Below are positions 50,133 to 61,614 of a stretch of DNA of 64,000 nt, one piece after another; positions within the stretch are counted from its first letter, which is position 1; the number at the start of each line of letters is the position of its first letter. Origin of the DNA: Streptomyces marinisediminis. GTDB taxonomy: Bacteria; Actinomycetota; Actinomycetes; Streptomycetales; Streptomycetaceae. The notes under the pieces are model-generated. The model ran no database searches, was not told where the DNA came from, and saw only the letters and a program-made list of their open reading frames with translations. The DNA lies in the NCBI RefSeq assembly GCF_026262575.1, contig NZ_JAPKFL010000014.1, forward strand, positions 1 to 64,000, written 5' to 3'. The translations under genes and the position numbers were made by a program.

Positions 50133-51811
50133 GGCGTGACACGGGATTCCAGCTCGGCGAACCGGCTCTCACCGATGCCCCGCACCTCCCGCAACTGGTC
50201 GACCGAGCGGAAGCCGCCCTGCTCGGTGCGGTGGTCGACGATCGCCTGGGCCAGCACGGGCCCGATCCCGGGCAGCGTGTCGAGCTGGGCGGCGGTGGCG
50301 GTGTTGAGGCTCACGGGGCCGGGCTCTTTGCCGCCCGGCGCCCCCAGGGCCGGTGGGGCGCCGGGCGGCGGGGTGACGTCGACGAGGAGGTGCTCGCCGT
50401 CGGTCAGCACGCGGGCGCGGTTGAGCCCGACCGTGTCGGCACCCGGCTCGACGCCGCCAGCCGCCGCCAGCGCGTCGGCCACCCGGGCTCCGGCCACCAG
50501 CCGGTGCACGCCCGGCTCCCGTACCCGGCCGGCCACGTCGACCAGGACATGGACCTGGTCGGCGCGTGGCGCCGGAGAAGCGCGTGGCCCGGGTTCGGGC
50601 GCCGCCGCCTCCCGGATCGCCGCCGGTGGTGCGGCGACGGGCTCCGGCCGCCCGTCCCACCACTGGTACCCCGCGAACCCGGCGGCCGCGAGGAGGACGC
50701 CGAGCAACGCCACCAGGCTCCTGGGCTCCACGGCGCACCGGCTGTGCACCCACACCGGCACCCGCGCCCGCCACCGGGCCACCGCCGACGCCCCCTCCCC
50801 CGTGCGCGCCGCCGACTCCCCCGCGCCCGCCGCGCCCCGCGCCGACTCCCAGCCGCCTCCGTGCACCGCGCCCCGCGCCGACTCCGGTTCGCCCCCGGGC
50901 GCCGGGTCTCCGGGCGCCTCACGCTCCCCGTCCGACGCCGAGCTCACCAGTGCCCCACGCTCCCCGTCCGACGCACGACGGCCCCGTGCCCCGACCTGCT
51001 CTCCGGACCCCGAGTACCGGGGCGACGCCCGCTCCCCCGCCGACACCGCGCCCGCGGACCGTTCCGGCTCCCCCACCGCCGCCGCGCCCACGGACGACCC
51101 GCGTTCCTCGCCCGTGGTCGGTCGATCGGCCAGCCCCCGCCTCCGTCCCGACGCCGGGGCCCGGGACGGCGCCCGCCCGGGGCTCGAACCGGCGCGCACG
51201 AACGCCCCGGGCTCACCCGGCGACTCAACGCTCGTGAACGCCCAGGACCCATCGTCCGGCGCCGGGTCTCCCGGCAGCCCGCGCGCCCCCGCCGACGCCG
51301 CGCCCTCGAACGGACTCGGCTCGCCCGCCGACGCCCGGGCGGCCAGGGGCTCGCGACCCGCCGTCGGCACGCCGGGGGCTGACGGCTCCCGCGCCGCCGG
51401 GCGCGTGCGCGTCGCGGACCACGGGTCGTCAGGCGGTTGCGGGTACGGGCGTGGCGTCCCGTCGGCGAGTGGTTCGGGCACCGGTGGCAGGGATCGGGAT
51501 GCCGGGGAGCTGGGCGGCGGTGCGCCTGCCGGGGCCTCCGGCCGCCGGGCGGCACGGCTGCGCCGTACCGCCGCACGCGCCGCCTCGATGGCCTCCTGCC
51601 GGGCCGAGCGGGGCTCCGGCCCCGGCGGCGGGCTCGGCAGGCCGGGCCAGGACAGCGCCAACTGGCCAGGCTGCGCCCGTGGCCCGGCCAGCAGCGCGGT
51701 GGCGCGGGCTCGGGAGGCCGCCGCGCGGGCGGTGGCTCGGCCGGAGCGGGGACGGGCACCGCCTGCCCGGCGTCCGGGTGCGGTCGTCTCGGTGCGCGTA
51801 CGAGGAGTCAT
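50129..51811 (-). CDS. comEA: ComEA family DNA-binding protein with long N-terminal extension
   Basis: 560 aa. Conserved part: a membrane anchor (SLVALLGVLLAAAGFAGYQWW, about residues 378-398 in shortened form), an SLBB domain (VHVLVDVAGRVREPGVH), and the HhH DNA-binding motif (LNTATAAQLDTLPGIGPVLAQAIVDHR, its core GIGPVLA) to the C-terminus. The ~370 residues before the anchor are Ser/Gly/Glu/Pro/Arg-rich with loose repeats such as SDGERGA and SAGE, probably disordered and cytoplasmic. ATG at 51811 directly follows a good start context; a later internal start cannot be excluded. Coupled to comEC by GTGA. Confidence 0.85.
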   Translation of the reverse strand: MTPRTRTETTAPGRRAGGARPRSGRATARAAASRARATALLAGPRAQPGQLALSWPGLPSPPPGPEPRSARQEAIEAARAAVRRSRAARRPEAPAGAPPPSSPASRSLPPVPEPLADGTPRPYPQPPDDPWSATRTRPAAREPSAPGVPTAGREPLAARASAGEPSPFEGAASAGARGLPGDPAPDDGSWAFTSVESPGEPGAFVRAGSSPGRAPSRAPASGRRRGLADRPTTGEERGSSVGAAAVGEPERSAGAVSAGERASPRYSGSGEQVGARGRRASDGERGALVSSASDGEREAPGDPAPGGEPESARGAVHGGGWESARGAAGAGESAARTGEGASAVARWRARVPVWVHSRCAVEPRSLVALLGVLLAAAGFAGYQWWDGRPEPVAAPPAAIREAAAPEPGPRASPAPRADQVHVLVDVAGRVREPGVHRLVAGARVADALAAAGGVEPGADTVGLNRARVLTDGEHLLVDVTPPPGAPPALGAPGGKEPGPVSLNTATAAQLDTLPGIGPVLAQAIVDHRTEQGGFRSVDQLREVRGIGESRFAELESRVTP

Positions 51812-52257
51812 GCGCCCGACGGTAGAAACTCCCCGGGCACTTCGGTGGACGAGCCGATTTCCGGTGGACAACCGGCCGGTTGTGGACAACTCGGTCACCC
51901 ACACGAGGGGCGACGACCCCCGTCGGCGGGCCCGGGCGGACTGAACCGGCCAGCAACCCGGGCCGGCCCGGCCCCCGCACGCGCCAGGGACCCACGGCCA
52001 GTCGACCCGGCGACCGGCGCTGAGCACGCCCGCCCGTCACCCCGGTCAGCCCACCCGCCCAGGCACCCGGTCAGCAGGCCCGGCCCGCAGAGCCGGCCAA
52101 GAGGCCCGGTCAGCGAGCTCACCCGACGCCGAAGCGGCCGCCGGCCCCGGCTGTCGGCCCCGGCTGTCGGCCCCGGCCGGCGGACCGGCCGGGCGCTCGG
52201 CGCGTGGCCGACGGGGGCGGAACCGGGGCGCGCTCGACGCCCGTGTCACCCGGTCCG
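51812..52257. other. Gap upstream of comEA with DnaA-box-like sites
   Basis: About 445 bp between comEA and degV. TGTGGACAA (51881-51889) is the complement of TTGTCCACA, the Streptomyces DnaA box; GGTGGACAA (51863-51871) is a one-mismatch copy 18 bp away. Overlapping them is a perfect 16-bp palindrome ACAACCGGCCGGTTGT (51868-51883). The rest, to 52257, is Pro/Ala-type G/C-rich DNA with repeated CCGGTCAGC-like units and no gene. Confidence 0.45.
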
Positions 52258-53103
52258 TCAGCGCGCGCTGACCACCGTCGCCAGGAGCCCGGGCCCGGTG
52301 TGCGCGCCGATGACGGCGCCGACCTCGCTGACGTGGAGTCCGACCAGCCCCGGCACGCGCTGCCGCAGCCGCTCCGCGAGCTGCTCGGCGCGCTCGGCCG
52401 CCGCCAGGTGGTGCACCGCCACGTCCACCGGCCCGCTCCCGGCGCGCACCACGGCCAGCTCCTCCAGCCGTGCGATCGCCCGGCTCGCGGTGCGGACCTT
52501 CTCCAGCGGCCCGATCCGCCCGTCCGCCAGCTCCAGCAGCGGCTTGACGGCCAGCGCCGAGCCCAGCAGGGCCTGGGCGGCGCCGATGCGGCCGCCGCGG
52601 CGCAGGTGTTCCAGCGTGTCGACGTAGAAGAACGCCGCGGTGCCCTCGGCCCGCTTCTCGGCGGCCGCCACCGCGTCGTCCAGGGAGCCGCCCGCCGCCA
52701 CCGCGTCGGCGGCCGCCAGCGCGCAGAACCCGAGCGCCATGCCGACCATCCGGGAGTCCACCACCCGCACCGGCACCGGGGCGTCGGCTGCGGCCAGCAA
52801 GGCGGCGTCGTAGGTGCCGGAGAACTCGGCGGACAGGTGCAGGGAGACCACGCCTTCGGCCCCGGCCGCCGCGGCCTGCCGGTAGGCGTCCGCGAACACG
52901 CTCGGGCTGGGCCGGGACGTGGTCACGGGCCGGTGCCTGCGCAGTGCGTCGGCGAGCGAGCGGGCCGAGATCTCGTGGCCCTCCTCCAGCGGCTCGCCGT
53001 CGACCACGACCGTCAGCGGCACCGACGTGATGCGGTGCCGACGCAGCGCCTCCGGTGGGAGGTACGCCGTGGAGTCGGTGATGATCGCGACGTGTCGGGC
53101 CAT
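52258..53103 (-). CDS. DegV family fatty acid-binding protein
   Basis: 281 aa. VAIITDSTAYLPPEALRRH start, VTTSRPSPSVFADAY (about residue 60) and LHLSAEFSGTYDAA form the fatty-acid headgroup pocket; the C-terminal GAVIGAHTGPGLL closes it. DegV (FakB-type) proteins present fatty acids to a FakA kinase in many Gram-positives; no FakA is in this window. ATG start. About 80 bp after the coiled-coil membrane protein gene. Confidence 0.9.
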   Translation of the reverse strand: MARHVAIITDSTAYLPPEALRRHRITSVPLTVVVDGEPLEEGHEISARSLADALRRHRPVTTSRPSPSVFADAYRQAAAAGAEGVVSLHLSAEFSGTYDAALLAAADAPVPVRVVDSRMVGMALGFCALAAADAVAAGGSLDDAVAAAEKRAEGTAAFFYVDTLEHLRRGGRIGAAQALLGSALAVKPLLELADGRIGPLEKVRTASRAIARLEELAVVRAGSGPVDVAVHHLAAAERAEQLAERLRQRVPGLVGLHVSEVGAVIGAHTGPGLLATVVSAR

Positions 53104-53184
53104 GGCCGGGAGACTACTGGGTCGCCCGCTGACGGCTGAAGCCGCACGTCGCGGCCGGGCGTGGAGCCACGCCAGGGCCGTGCC

Positions 53185-53961
53185 TCAGGTGGCGTTGTGC
53201 GGCGGGGCGTCTTTCCGCAGGCCCAGCCCCTCACCGGGCCGCGGCGGTCGCAGGCCGCCGCCCGGCTGCCCCGGCCCCGACCCGTGCGCCGCTCCGGGCA
53301 CCGGCCCGTGCCCGGGCCCCGGCGCGGCCACCGGTCCGCCCGCCGGGCCGCCCGCGAGTCCCCCCACGGGCCCGCCCGGCGGCACGCCGGGGGCGCCGTC
53401 GGTGGGGGCGCCCTGCGGCGGGTCCCAGTGGCGCAGGGCGCCGGACTCCAGGGCGATCTGCTCGCGCAGGCCGTCCAGTTCGTCCGCGTGGTGGCGGCGG
53501 GCCCGGTCCTGCGCGGCGAAGCGCAGCGAGTCGGCGGAGTGCCGGATCTCGGCGGTCCGCTCGCGCAGCTCGGGCAGGCGGGCGGCGACGCGGGCGCGGT
53601 CCGGCTCGTGGTCCATCAGCGCGCCCATCTCCCGGTCGAGCACGCGCGCGTGCTCGTGCAGCCGGTCGAGCAGGCCGATGGCCTCCTCGAGCGACGCGTC
53701 GCCGGTGCGGGCGGCGGCCAGCTCCTTGCGGGTGCTGTCGATGGACGTGCGCAGTTCGAGCCGGGTGCGGGCCAGCTCCCCGACGGGCCCGAACCGGGCG
53801 GAGCGGGCGCGCAGGGCCGTGGTGTCGACCGTGCGGCGCACCTCGGCGCTCGCGCGCTCCATGCCCCGGCCCACGGCGCGCACGGCCTTGGTCGTCGCGA
53901 TCACGCCGAGCGTCACGAAGAGCAGGAGCAGCAGTGCTCCCACCGCCGCAGCGAACTCCAT
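53185..53961 (-). CDS. Membrane-anchored coiled-coil protein
   Basis: 258 aa. One N-terminal membrane helix (FAAAVGALLLLLFVTLGVIA), then long Arg/Glu/Ala-rich helices likely to form coiled coils (residues 30-180: GELARTRLELRTSIDSTRKELAAA is typical in shortened form), and a Gly/Pro-rich tail with GGPVGGLAGGPAGGPV repeats. Short cytoplasmic or external C-terminus cannot be told apart. Similar proteins occur between degV and leuS in Streptomyces from memory. Function unknown. Confidence 0.78.
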   Translation of the reverse strand: MEFAAAVGALLLLLFVTLGVIATTKAVRAVGRGMERASAEVRRTVDTTALRARSARFGPVGELARTRLELRTSIDSTRKELAAARTGDASLEEAIGLLDRLHEHARVLDREMGALMDHEPDRARVAARLPELRERTAEIRHSADSLRFAAQDRARRHHADELDGLREQIALESGALRHWDPPQGAPTDGAPGVPPGGPVGGLAGGPAGGPVAAPGPGHGPVPGAAHGSGPGQPGGGLRPPRPGEGLGLRKDAPPHNAT

Positions 53962-54093
53962 GGGACCGCCTCCGTCCGTCGCCTGCCGTCCGTCCTTCCC
54001 AGCGTAAGGGCTGCGGGCGCGGTGGGCGGGGCCTCGGACCCCGACCGCCCCCGCAGCCCGCCCCGTAGGGGGCGGTCCGCGCCGGGCCGTCCC

Positions 54094-56967
<2,874 letters not shown>

Positions 56968-57003
56968 GTCCTCAGGGCTCCATCGTCTCGTCTCTGCCTG
57001 CCG

Positions 57004-57033
57004 AAATGAAAAATCCCCTCACGTCAGGAGGGG
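57004..57033 (-). terminator. leuS attenuator terminator
   Basis: In minus-strand sense, CCCCTC-CTGACGT-GAGGGG followed at once by ATTTTTCATTT: a 6-bp G/C stem with a real U-run, rare in this window. It lies 35 nt after the leader peptide stop and 36 nt before leuS. Upstream RNA (57036-57083) can fold into a long hairpin (GCCGCGC/GCGCGGC outer stem and GGCCC/GGGCC inner stem) that includes the leader stop codon. Confidence 0.8.
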
Positions 57034-57067
57034 GTAGCCGCGCGGTCGGCCCGCGAAGGGGCCGGAC

Positions 57068-57106
57068 TCAGCGCGGCCGGCCAAGCAGAAGGCGTACGGC
57101 ACGCAT
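57068..57106 (-). CDS. leuS leader peptide
   Basis: 12-aa frame MRAVRLLLGRPR with three consecutive leucine codons (CTT CTG CTT), ATG at 57106, stop at 57068, 100 bp before leuS. With the terminator at 57004 it has the full parts list of translation-coupled transcription attenuation: stalling at Leu codons would favour read-through into leuS. Confidence 0.75.
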   Translation of the reverse strand: MRAVRLLLGRPR

Positions 57107-57467
57107 GGGGTCAGGGTAGCGCAAGCGGTGCACGGCACTCGGCCGGGTGCGACGGGGTTCCGGCGTCCGGAGGGGCGCGGCTCGCCAGGCCGCGAACCGG
57201 GACGCGGGGACGCCGGGAAGCGGGAGGGACGGCACGCCGCACGAGCCCCCGGAGCGCGGCGCGGCGGTCCCGGACCGCACCGTGGCGGGCCCCGGAGCGG
57301 GAGGGACCGGTGCGGGAGGGACCGGTGCGCCACCGGCGCGGAGGGCCCGCGGTCCCCGGCCGGTGCCGCGCGCCGCCGCACCGGGTGGGCGCGACCAGGA
57401 CCGCGGGGCGGCCCACCGCGCGGGTGAAAGGAGCGGCACCGCGCGGGCGGAGTACAGCGGGAAACGG
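57107..57467. other. Gap between leuS leader and tRNA-Ala terminator
   Basis: About 360 bp of G/C-rich DNA with GGACCGGTGCGGGA direct repeats near 57300-57330. No gene can be supported. The leuS promoter must lie at its left end. Confidence 0.35.
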
Positions 57468-57513
57468 ACGAGGGCGAAGTGCTCGCGCCTGGCGCGGTGC
57501 ACTTCGCCCTCGT
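57468..57513 (-). terminator. Terminator of tRNA-Ala copy 1
   Basis: ACGAGGGCGAAGTGC (57468-57482) pairs perfectly with GCACTTCGCCCTCGT (57499-57513), a 15-bp stem, with further pairing in the loop. It begins 7 bp past the tRNA 3' end. Confidence 0.85.
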
Positions 57514-57519
57514 ACCCGG

Positions 57520-57592
<73 letters not shown>

Positions 57593-57703
57593 GGGTGGTC
57601 CCCCGCGGGTTTCCCCCGCGGCGGCGTCGCCTACTCTACACGGCCCGGCACACGGCTTGCCAAATCCGTTCCCGGCCGGGCGGACCCGGGCGACCGGCCG
57701 CCC

Positions 57704-57949
57704 TCAGACCGTCACGAACGAGTAGAACCGCTTGAGCGTGCAGTGCTCTTCCAGCAGACGGCCGTAGATGGGCTCGCCCTCCAGCTCCCGGTACGTCTCG
57801 ATCGGGTCGCCGACGATGATGAGCGCCCGCGCGCACTCCACGCACCAGTACTGGTAGCGCGCGTTCAGGGGCTCCATGTCGCGCACGATGGGCGTGCCGC
57901 TGCCGCACCAGTCGCACTTCCTGCTGTGTGCGCCCACGTCAGTTCCCAC
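57704..57949 (-). CDS. Small protein with zinc-ribbon cysteines
   Basis: 81 aa. CDWCGSGTPIVRD and YWCVECARALIIVG give two C-x2-C pairs, a likely zinc ribbon; the C-terminus TLKRFYSFVTV is distinctive. GTG at 57949 with GAGG 3-6 nt upstream; a second in-frame GTG at 57937 is possible. It is strongly conserved in Streptomyces as I recall and lies between two identical tRNA-Ala genes on the same strand. No known function. Confidence 0.85.
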   Translation of the reverse strand: MGTDVGAHSRKCDWCGSGTPIVRDMEPLNARYQYWCVECARALIIVGDPIETYRELEGEPIYGRLLEEHCTLKRFYSFVTV

Positions 57950-58145
57950 CCGCCTCGGCTGTGGCCACGGCCCGGGTCGGCGCGGGCGGGGTTATGGTCT
58001 GCGTGGAAGCGAGCTGGCCCTCGCGTGAGCGGTGGATGCGCCTGGGCACCGCGGCGTCCCTCCCCTTTCGGGCTGTTCCCCCTGCTGCGCGGAATTCTGC
58101 CACGTCCCCGCCGTGTGCAGCAGACCACGAGCGGGCGACACACGC

Positions 58146-58191
58146 CGAGGGCGACCCCGCACCGCGCTGCCGCGGAGCGAGATCGCCCTCG
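58146..58191 (-). terminator. Terminator of tRNA-Ala copy 2
   Basis: CGAGGGCGA (58146-58154) pairs with TCGCCCTCG (58183-58191), 9 bp, beginning 7 bp past the tRNA. The stem shares the GAGGGCGA sequence with the terminator of copy 1, so the flank was probably duplicated along with the tRNA. Confidence 0.75.
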
Positions 58192-58197
58192 TCACTG

Positions 58198-58270
<73 letters not shown>

Positions 58271-58382
58271 GTGTCACTGGCTTTCCGAACCGGTGTCGGC
58301 CGCGCCGTGAACGAGAAGAACTGTACCTGGTGACCTGCCCGAACACGAAATCCGCCCGGGCGGTCACCCGCGGCCCGCGCCG

Positions 58383-59018
58383 TCAGTCGTCGTCGCCGAG
58401 CACCGGCTCCGGCAGGCTGCCCGCGTTGTGCTCCAGCAGCCGCCAGCCGCGCAGGCTCTCGCCCAGCACGGACCAGGAGCAGTTCGACAGCCCGCCCAGC
58501 GCCTCCCAGGAGGTCGGGGCCAGGCCGATCAGCCGCCCGATGGTGGTGCGGATGGTGCCGCCGTGACTGACGACGACGAGCGTGCCGCCGTCCGGCAGCT
58601 TGTCCGCGCTGCGCTCGACCACGGGGGCCGCCCGCTCGGCGACCTCGCTCTCCAGCTCCCCGCCGCCGCGCCGCACCGGTTCGCCGCGCTTCCAGGCCGC
58701 GTACTGCTCGCCGTAGCGCTCCACGATCTCCTCGTGGGTCAGGCCCTGCCAGCGGCCGGCGTAGGTCTCGCGCAGCCCCTCGTCGTGCCGCACTTCCAGC
58801 CCGGTCAGCGCGGCCAGCTCGGCGGCGGTGGCGCGGGCCCTGGTCAGGTCCGAGGCCAGGATCGCGTCGGGCCGCAGCGCGGCCAGCAGGCGGGCGGCCC
58901 GGCGCGCCTGGTTCAGTCCCTCGGTCGTCAGCGGGATGTCGGTGGTGCCCTGGAAGCGGCGCTCCAGGTTCCACGACGTCTGCCCGTGCCGCCACAGGAC
59001 GATCTTGCGACCTCGCAT
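58383..59018 (-). CDS. Histidine phosphatase (phosphoglycerate mutase-like)
   Basis: 211 aa. Catalytic LWRHGQTSWN (RHG, about residue 10), GLRETYAGRWQGLTHEEI, and the second histidine in VVVSHGGTIRTTIG. Related actinobacterial enzymes dephosphorylate glucosyl-3-phosphoglycerate; the substrate here is unproven. The ATG overlaps the rsfS stop by 1 nt (TGATG), so translation is coupled to rsfS. Confidence 0.92.
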   Translation of the reverse strand: MRGRKIVLWRHGQTSWNLERRFQGTTDIPLTTEGLNQARRAARLLAALRPDAILASDLTRARATAAELAALTGLEVRHDEGLRETYAGRWQGLTHEEIVERYGEQYAAWKRGEPVRRGGGELESEVAERAAPVVERSADKLPDGGTLVVVSHGGTIRTTIGRLIGLAPTSWEALGGLSNCSWSVLGESLRGWRLLEHNAGSLPEPVLGDDD

Positions 59019-59473
59019 CAGGCCCGCTCCCCCGGTTCGGGCTCTGCGGCGGCGTCGGTGGCGTCGGTGGCGGCGTCACCCGGGCCGCCGTCCTTGGCGC
59101 GGGTGGCCTTGGCGTCCTCGGGGAGATCGAGTTCGGGGCAGTCCTTCCACAGCCGCTCCAGCGCGTAGAAGACGCGCTCCTCCTGGTGCTGCACGTGCAC
59201 GACGACGTCGACGTAGTCGAGCAGCACCCAGCGGCCGTCGCGTTCGCCCTCCCGGCGGACGGGCTTGGCCTTCAGCTCCTTGAGCAGCCGCTCCTCGATC
59301 CCGTCCACGATCGACTTCACCTGTCGGTCGTTGGGCGCCGAGGCGAGCAGGAAGGCGTCGGTGATGGAGAGCACGTCGCTGACGTCGTAGGCGACGACGT
59401 CGTGGGCGAGCTTGTCGGCCGCCGCCTGGGCGGCGGCGTTGATCAGCTCACGGGAGCGGTCGGTGGCGGTCAC
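59018..59473 (-). CDS. rsfS: Ribosomal silencing factor RsfS
   Basis: 151 aa DUF143 protein that binds L14 and blocks subunit joining in starvation. Core AYDVSDVLSITDAFLLASAPNDRQVKSIVD in parts, KPVRREGERDGRWVLLDYVDVVVHV and LERLWKDCPE are canonical. GTG at 59473 (VTATDRSREL) fits family starts; an ATG at 59509 with a G-run upstream would add 12 residues. The C-terminal 25 residues are Ala/Asp-rich. In the nadD-LCP-rsfS-phosphatase run. Confidence 0.93.
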   Translation of the reverse strand: MTATDRSRELINAAAQAAADKLAHDVVAYDVSDVLSITDAFLLASAPNDRQVKSIVDGIEERLLKELKAKPVRREGERDGRWVLLDYVDVVVHVQHQEERVFYALERLWKDCPELDLPEDAKATRAKDGGPGDAATDATDAAAEPEPGERA

Positions 59474-59564
59474 AGGCGAAGGCTTTCGGTCGGCGGGCAC
59501 GGAGAACATGACCCCCCCAGGGTCTCACGGCCCGCCGACCGCCCCGTCGGCGACGCCGACGGGC

Positions 59565-61601
59565 TCAGCGCGGGTAGTCCGCGCCGAGCACCACGGTGAC
59601 GTCGGCGTTGGCGGCGCCCTTGTCCTGGCGGACGGCGTCCGCCGGCAGGCCGAGCGTCGCGGCGACCTGCTCGGCCTCGGCGGCGTCGGCCTCGTCCGCG
59701 TAGGTCACCGCGCTGGTGGCGACCGTCTCCTCCGCCTCCCGGGTCGGCACCACCGTGTAGCCGCCGTTGACCAGGGTGACCTGGGCACTCTCGCCCGCGC
59801 CCGGCTCGCCGGTGGCGTCGCGCACGCTGACCCGCACCGCCGCGTCCGGGTCGGAGTTGCGCACGGTGCCGCCCAGCACCTCCTGGACCAGCCCGCGGGC
59901 GGTCTCGTCGCTGAGCGTGCCGTTCTCCTCGACCGGCAGCAGGCGCGTGTCCAGCTTCCCCTGGTCGGCGTAGCGGGCGAGGTCGGCGAGGGCCGCGCCG
60001 AGCTGCGCCTCGGACAGCGACGGGTCCAGGACCTGCAACAGCGACTCGACGGTCGCCGTGGCCGTGGCCGGGTCGGTGGACACCTCCCGCAGCACGGCGT
60101 CCATCACCTGCCCGAACCGCGAGAGCTGGCCGGTCTGCGGCTCGTCCTCGCCCCGGTGGGTGGCGTAGGCGACGGCGGCGACGCCGTTCAGCTCGCGCTC
60201 CGGGCCCTCCTGGACCAGCGGCGGGTCGCCCTCCTGGGCCGCCGGCACGGTGGTGTCGGCCTCCAGGGTGACGCCGCCGACCGCCTCCACGAGATTCTCC
60301 AGGTACGGCGTGTCCAGCCGCCAGGTGCCCTTGAGGTCGGCGCCGAGGAGGTTGCCCAGCGCGTCGCGGGTGGCGCCCACGCCCTGGCCGTCGAAGGACT
60401 CGCCGAGCGTCGTCGTGGTGCCGTCGTCCGCGGTGAGCGCGAGCGCGTTGGGCAGCAGGACGGTCGTGCCGCGCCCGGCGGACTCGTCGCCGACGAGCAG
60501 GGCGGTGGAGATCTCCTCGGTGTCGATGTCGCGCAGGTGCACGACGACGACGTCGCGCTCCTCGGCGGGGCCCGCGGCCGGGCCGGCCTCCTCGCCGCCG
60601 ACGCCCGGCAGGCCACCCGTCGCCCACAGGTAGCCGGCGCCACCGACCAGGACGAGCACGGCGGCGACCACGAGGGCGACGGTGCGGTTGCGTCCGCGCC
60701 GCTTGGCCTCCTCCCGGCGCTCGCTGCGGGACTCGCTGAACTTCAGCCAGTCGATGACGTCTTCGGACTCCTCGTTCTCCTCCTCGATGAAGGAGAACTC
60801 CTCGGTCTGGTACTCCGGCCGGTGCTCGGGGTCCTCGTCGGGGTCCGGCGTCCCCGCGCGGCGGGCCTGCCGCCGCCGCGCGCGGCCCTCCCCCGGCGCC
60901 GGGTCGGACGGGCCGGGCACGGGCTGCGGAACGGGCTCCCGGTCGGGCGCGGGCTGCGGGCCGGGCCAGGCACCGGGGGCGGTGCCGGACGCGGGGGGCT
61001 CGCCCGGTCCGGCCGGGTCGGGGGCGGCGGGCGCCGGGTAGCCGGACCGCGGGGCGTAGGACTCCGGTTGGCCGACGGACCGCGGCTCCGGGAGGGGCTG
61101 CCGGTAGCCGCCCTGGGCCCCGTAGGCACCGAACTCCTCGGTCGCGCCCGGCTGCTGGGGCGGCCACTCCGTGGCACCGGACGGCGGGGGCGGCTCCAGC
61201 CCGGTGGCGTAGCCGTCGGTGGGCGGCTGCTGGTACGCCTGCTGGTAACCCTGGCCGTACCCCTGCCCGTACTCCTGGACGTATCCCTGGCCGTGGCCCT
61301 GCTGGTACGCCTGCTCGTAGCCTCCGCCGTACCCCTGCCCGTACCCCTGCCCGTAGTCCTGGACGTACCCCTGGTGGCCGTAGGCGTCCGCGGACCCGTC
61401 CCGCCCGTCGCCCTGGCCGGGCGGGGGGTAGCCCTGCTGGGCGGGGTCGGGCGCGGGGGCGCCCGGGGCGGCGTAGGGCCCGGCCGCGTAACTCGTCGGC
61501 GCGGCCTCCCCGGTGGCGTAGGCGTCGTGGTAGACCGGGCGGCCGTACTCGTCGTAGCCGACGAACCGCCCGTGGCCGTACGGGTCCTGCCGGTCGTTCA
61601 C
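59565..61601 (-). CDS. LCP-like / LytR_C membrane protein with Tyr/Gln/Gly-rich N-terminus
   Basis: 678 aa. Residues 1-250 are a low-complexity cytoplasmic region rich in Tyr, Gln, Gly and Pro, with repeats of GYGQGYxQ type. An acidic/basic stretch, a membrane helix (VALVVAAVLVLVGGAGYLWA, about 306-325), a degenerate LCP domain (LVEAVGGVTLEAD, LNGVAAVAYATHRGEDEPQ) and a C-terminal LytR_C domain follow. The LCP phosphotransferase motif PRD is replaced by PNA, so transferase activity is doubtful. Lies between nadD and rsfS, its usual actinobacterial place. A wall-associated role is inference. Confidence 0.85.
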   Translation of the reverse strand: MNDRQDPYGHGRFVGYDEYGRPVYHDAYATGEAAPTSYAAGPYAAPGAPAPDPAQQGYPPPGQGDGRDGSADAYGHQGYVQDYGQGYGQGYGGGYEQAYQQGHGQGYVQEYGQGYGQGYQQAYQQPPTDGYATGLEPPPPSGATEWPPQQPGATEEFGAYGAQGGYRQPLPEPRSVGQPESYAPRSGYPAPAAPDPAGPGEPPASGTAPGAWPGPQPAPDREPVPQPVPGPSDPAPGEGRARRRQARRAGTPDPDEDPEHRPEYQTEEFSFIEEENEESEDVIDWLKFSESRSERREEAKRRGRNRTVALVVAAVLVLVGGAGYLWATGGLPGVGGEEAGPAAGPAEERDVVVVHLRDIDTEEISTALLVGDESAGRGTTVLLPNALALTADDGTTTTLGESFDGQGVGATRDALGNLLGADLKGTWRLDTPYLENLVEAVGGVTLEADTTVPAAQEGDPPLVQEGPERELNGVAAVAYATHRGEDEPQTGQLSRFGQVMDAVLREVSTDPATATATVESLLQVLDPSLSEAQLGAALADLARYADQGKLDTRLLPVEENGTLSDETARGLVQEVLGGTVRNSDPDAAVRVSVRDATGEPGAGESAQVTLVNGGYTVVPTREAEETVATSAVTYADEADAAEAEQVAATLGLPADAVRQDKGAANADVTVVLGADYPR

Positions 61602-61614
61602 GGCTCCCGCCCCT

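Noticed and set aside
47700..51944. 1414-aa plus-strand frame
   Set aside because: Antisense shadow of comEC and comEA, His/Gln/Arg-rich without motifs.
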